Source of the DNA: an uncultured Lachnospiraceae bacterium
Lineage (GTDB): Bacteria > Bacillota > Clostridia > Lachnospirales > Lachnospiraceae
Length of the DNA: 64,000 bases
Reading direction: 5' to 3'
Assembly (NCBI GenBank): GCA_910585465.1
Contig: CAJUEW010000002.1
Span: forward strand, 1-64,000
The notes under the pieces: model-generated
The model's database searches: none
Seen by the model: the letters and a program-made list of their open reading frames with translations, nothing else
Told to the model about the DNA's origin: nothing
Made by a program: the position numbers and the translations under genes
Shown: positions 61,696 through 64,000 of the stretch, one piece after another
Layout of the letters: each line of letters opens with the position of its first letter
How positions within the stretch are numbered: position 1 is the stretch's first letter

Positions 61696-62640
61696 ATGAA
61701 GGAACCCCTGATTATTCTGGCCGGCCCCACGGCTGTGGGAAAAACAAGGCTTTCTATCCGGCTGGCAAAGGCAGTTGGCGGAGAAATTATATCAGCAGAT
61801 TCCATGCAGGTATATAAGCATATGGATATAGGAACGGCCAAAATCCGTCCCTCACAGATGCAGGGAGTCCGTCACTATCTGGTGGATGAGCTGGAACCGT
61901 GGGAGGAATTCCATGTGGTCCGGTTTCAGCAGATGGCAAAGCAGGCGATGAAGGACATATGGGAGCGCAGGCATATTCCCATACTGGTAGGAGGCACCGG
62001 CTTCTATATTCAGGCCATTGTCAGGGACATTGATTTTACGGAAAATGATGCAGGTCCGTACCGGAGAGAGCTGGAGAGGCTTGCAGAGGAAAAAGGCTCT
62101 GTATATCTATATGAGGAGCTTTGCAGAGTAGATCCGGAATCGGCAGAGAGCATCCATGAGAATAATGTGAAGCGAGTGATCCGGGCTCTGGAATTTTACC
62201 GGCTGACCGGAGAAAAAATATCAAAACATAATGAGGAGCAGAGAAAAAAGCAGTCGCCGTATAATTTCGCCTATTTTGTCCTGAATGACGATCGGGCAAG
62301 GCTTTATGCCGGGATTGAAAGACGGATTGACGAAATGCTGGAGGAAGGGCTTATAAAAGAAGTTCTTCAGCTGAGAGAGATGGGCTGCCGCCGGGAGATG
62401 GTGTCCATGCAGGGACTTGGATACAAGGAAATTCTGGCATATCTGGACGGAGAGTATACGCTGGAGGAGGCAGTAAGGATTCTGAAACAGGATACCCGCC
62501 ATTTTGCCAAGCGCCAGATAACCTGGTTTAAGCGGGAACCGGAGGTCATCTGGCTGAATAAGGAAGCTTATGCATATGACGAGGAAAAGCTGTTGTCGTC
62601 AATGCTGAAAATATTACGGAAAAAGGAAATTATAAAATGA
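61696..62640 (+). CDS. miaA: tRNA dimethylallyltransferase, 314 aa
   Basis: Adds dimethylallyl to A37 of tRNAs reading UNN codons. P-loop GPTAVGKTRLS at residues 10-20, ISADSMQVYKHMDIGTAK near residue 34, VGGTGFYIQAI near residue 100 and the C-terminal FAKRQITWFKRE. Start 61696 follows AAGGAG. It overlaps the next gene by ATGA, so both are on the mutS-mutL message. Confidence 0.97.
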   Translation: MKEPLIILAGPTAVGKTRLSIRLAKAVGGEIISADSMQVYKHMDIGTAKIRPSQMQGVRHYLVDELEPWEEFHVVRFQQMAKQAMKDIWERRHIPILVGGTGFYIQAIVRDIDFTENDAGPYRRELERLAEEKGSVYLYEELCRVDPESAESIHENNVKRVIRALEFYRLTGEKISKHNEEQRKKQSPYNFAYFVLNDDRARLYAGIERRIDEMLEEGLIKEVLQLREMGCRREMVSMQGLGYKEILAYLDGEYTLEEAVRILKQDTRHFAKRQITWFKREPEVIWLNKEAYAYDEEKLLSSMLKILRKKEIIK

Positions 62641-63920
62641 ATCTGGAAACAATGTATGAAAGTATGGGCATCAGCAGAGAGGTCTATACTTACGGACAGA
62701 AGATAGAAAAAGAATTAAAAGAACGTTTTGCCGCTATTGATGAAAATGCGGAGTATAACCAGCTGAAGGTAGTTTATGCAATGCAGAAGCACAGAGTCAG
62801 CGATATTCACTTTGCGGGTACCAGCGGCTATGGATATAACGATCTTGGAAGAGACACTCTGGAGGCAGTCTATGCAGAGACGTTCCATGCAGAGGCTGCC
62901 CTGGTGCGGCCGCAGATTGCGTGCGGAACCCATGCCCTGTCGGTAGCCCTGGCCGCGAATCTGCGTCCGGGGGATGAGCTTCTGGCTGTTTCCGGAAAGC
63001 CTTATGATACTCTGGAGGAGGTTATTGGCATCCGTCCGTCAGCCGGAAGCCTTGCAGAATATGGAATTACTTACCGTCAGGTGGATCTTTTGGCGGACGA
63101 CAGCTTTGACCTGGAAGGTATCCGGAATGCCATGAACGAACGCACCAAAATGGTGCATATTCAGCGTTCCAAAGGCTATCAGACGAGAAGAACCCTGTCA
63201 GTTGCCGATATAGGGGAAGTGATTACTTATATAAAATCCATCAATCCGGAAGTGATTTGCCTGGTGGACAACTGTTACGGAGAATTTGTGGAGCGGACAG
63301 AGCCTACGGATGTGGGAGCAGATCTGTGTGCCGGTTCTCTGATAAAGAATCCCGGAGGCGGACTGGCACCGGCGGGCGGCTATATTGTCGGCAGGGAAGC
63401 TTATGTGGAAAACTGTGCCTATCGTCTGACCTCTCCGGGACTTGGAAAAGAGGTGGGAGCGACCTTCGGCGTTATGCAGTCCTTTTACCAGGGATTTTTT
63501 CTGGCGCCCACAGTAACAGCAGGAGCGTTAAAGGGGGCTGTTTTTGCCGCCAATATTTATGAGCGGCTTGGATTTGATGTACTTCCCAATGGACAGGAAA
63601 GCCGTCATGATATTATTCAGGCAATTACCTTTGGAACGCCAAAGGGAGTCATTGAGTTTTGCAGAGGGATTCAGGCGGCGGCACCGGTGGACAGCTTTGC
63701 GGAGCCGGAACCATGGGCCATGCCGGGATATGACAGCGATGTCATTATGGCGGCAGGCGCCTTTGTGCAGGGCTCTTCCATTGAGCTGAGTGCGGACGGG
63801 CCCATAAAGCCGCCTTATGCGGTTTACTTTCAGGGAGGACTGACCTGGGAGCATGCAAAATTTGGAATATTGAAGTCTCTGCAAAAGCTGTCAGATGCAG
63901 GAATAGTTAAGATTCCATAA
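62637..63920 (+). CDS. Methionine gamma-lyase family protein (YnbB-like), 427 aa
   Basis: PLP-fold protein of the Met_gamma_lyase family (sometimes called aluminium-resistance protein). Landmarks: HFAGTSGYGYNDLGRDTLE near residue 58, QIACGTHALSVALAANLRPGD (core CGTHALSVAL), HIQRSKGYQTR, VDNCYGEFVE near residue 210, and the likely PLP lysine in GSLIKNPGGGLAPAGGY near residue 237. The enzymatic activity of this subfamily is not settled. Following miaA is the usual Clostridia order by my recollection. Confidence 0.9.
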   Translation: MNLETMYESMGISREVYTYGQKIEKELKERFAAIDENAEYNQLKVVYAMQKHRVSDIHFAGTSGYGYNDLGRDTLEAVYAETFHAEAALVRPQIACGTHALSVALAANLRPGDELLAVSGKPYDTLEEVIGIRPSAGSLAEYGITYRQVDLLADDSFDLEGIRNAMNERTKMVHIQRSKGYQTRRTLSVADIGEVITYIKSINPEVICLVDNCYGEFVERTEPTDVGADLCAGSLIKNPGGGLAPAGGYIVGREAYVENCAYRLTSPGLGKEVGATFGVMQSFYQGFFLAPTVTAGALKGAVFAANIYERLGFDVLPNGQESRHDIIQAITFGTPKGVIEFCRGIQAAAPVDSFAEPEPWAMPGYDSDVIMAAGAFVQGSSIELSADGPIKPPYAVYFQGGLTWEHAKFGILKSLQKLSDAGIVKIP

Positions 63921-63939
63921 AGAATATGAGGAGATTTTT

Positions 63940-64000
63940 TTGAAAGAAATAGTGGTAATCGGAGGAGGAGCCTCCGGATTGATGGCGTCAATCGCGGCAG
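63940..64000 (+). CDS. Flavoprotein, start only (HI0933/YhiN-like), cut by window end
   Basis: TTG at 63940 preceded by GAGGAG and a T-run opens a frame reading KEIVVIGGGASGLMASIAA, the dinucleotide-binding loop GGGASGL of FAD-dependent oxidoreductases; the SGLMA-type continuation favours the HI0933/YhiN group. Only 20 residues are visible. It follows the Met-gamma-lyase gene by 19 bp. Confidence 0.7.
   Translation, partial: MKEIVVIGGGASGLMASIAA

Noticed and set aside
1..64000. CRISPR arrays, insertion sequences, integrases, prophage genes
   Set aside because: No regularly spaced repeats, transposase or integrase motifs or phage modules were seen on either strand.

Overview
The window looks like chromosome of a gut-type Clostridia bacterium, most likely Lachnospiraceae. 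This rests on family content: DUF4179-type anti-sigma proteins beside ECF sigma factors, a DUF5688 protein, Rex, a tryptophan T-box with a TrpXYZ transporter, ThiT under a TPP riboswitch, an endonuclease-type MutL, strong AGGAGG ribosome sites and occasional TTG/GTG starts. No species can be named. There is no rRNA, insertion sequence, prophage, CRISPR array or plasmid function; almost everything reads as core or near-core genome.

Layout. 0-14 kb: a FapA-like protein, an ABC-F ATPase, glycogen synthase, an ECF sigma/anti-sigma pair, tRNA-Thr, a formate/nitrite channel, argH, asd and a chemoreceptor. 14-26 kb: EF-P, DUF5688, tRNA-Arg with a membrane SH3 protein close behind it, a small helical protein, rluF-ligA-mscS, a DUF362 ferredoxin-like protein, larB-cls-CBS-yqeY. 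26-29 kb: a T-box whose specifier reads UGG, then the three-gene TrpXYZ importer. 29-35 kb: an AraC-family regulator divergent from gmd-fcl-manC-manA, which makes GDP-mannose and GDP-L-fucose. 35-44 kb: rex, nnrD-alr, a MazF-type toxin without a visible antitoxin, yebC, a zinc-ribbon/CFI-box protein, metY, a TepA/ClpP-like protease, an AEC carrier, pepD. 44-50 kb: a MacAB-like efflux operon, a 2-hydroxyacid dehydrogenase, a second ECF sigma/membrane protein pair on the minus strand. 50-57 kb: a tandem ACT protein, a ComEC-like metallo-hydrolase, an acyl-CoA carboxyltransferase behind FabT-like operators, a truncated tRNA 2'-phosphotransferase remnant, TPP riboswitch-thiT, a second chemoreceptor. 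57-64 kb: mutS-mutL-miaA, a methionine gamma-lyase-like enzyme, and the start of a flavoprotein.

Regulation is the richest part of the window. Besides the two riboswitches there are tandem palindromes around the carboxyltransferase promoter, a 10-bp direct repeat at 21-bp pitch between the AraC gene and gmd, an ECF-type promoter in front of the second sigma gene, and at least three genes whose ribosome site sits in the 3' arm of a terminator-like hairpin with the U-tract running straight into the start codon. I found no convincing multi-gene system of a new kind. The most unusual items are the kptA remnant (no start codon, so easily missed), the solitary MazF, and the regulatory architectures above.
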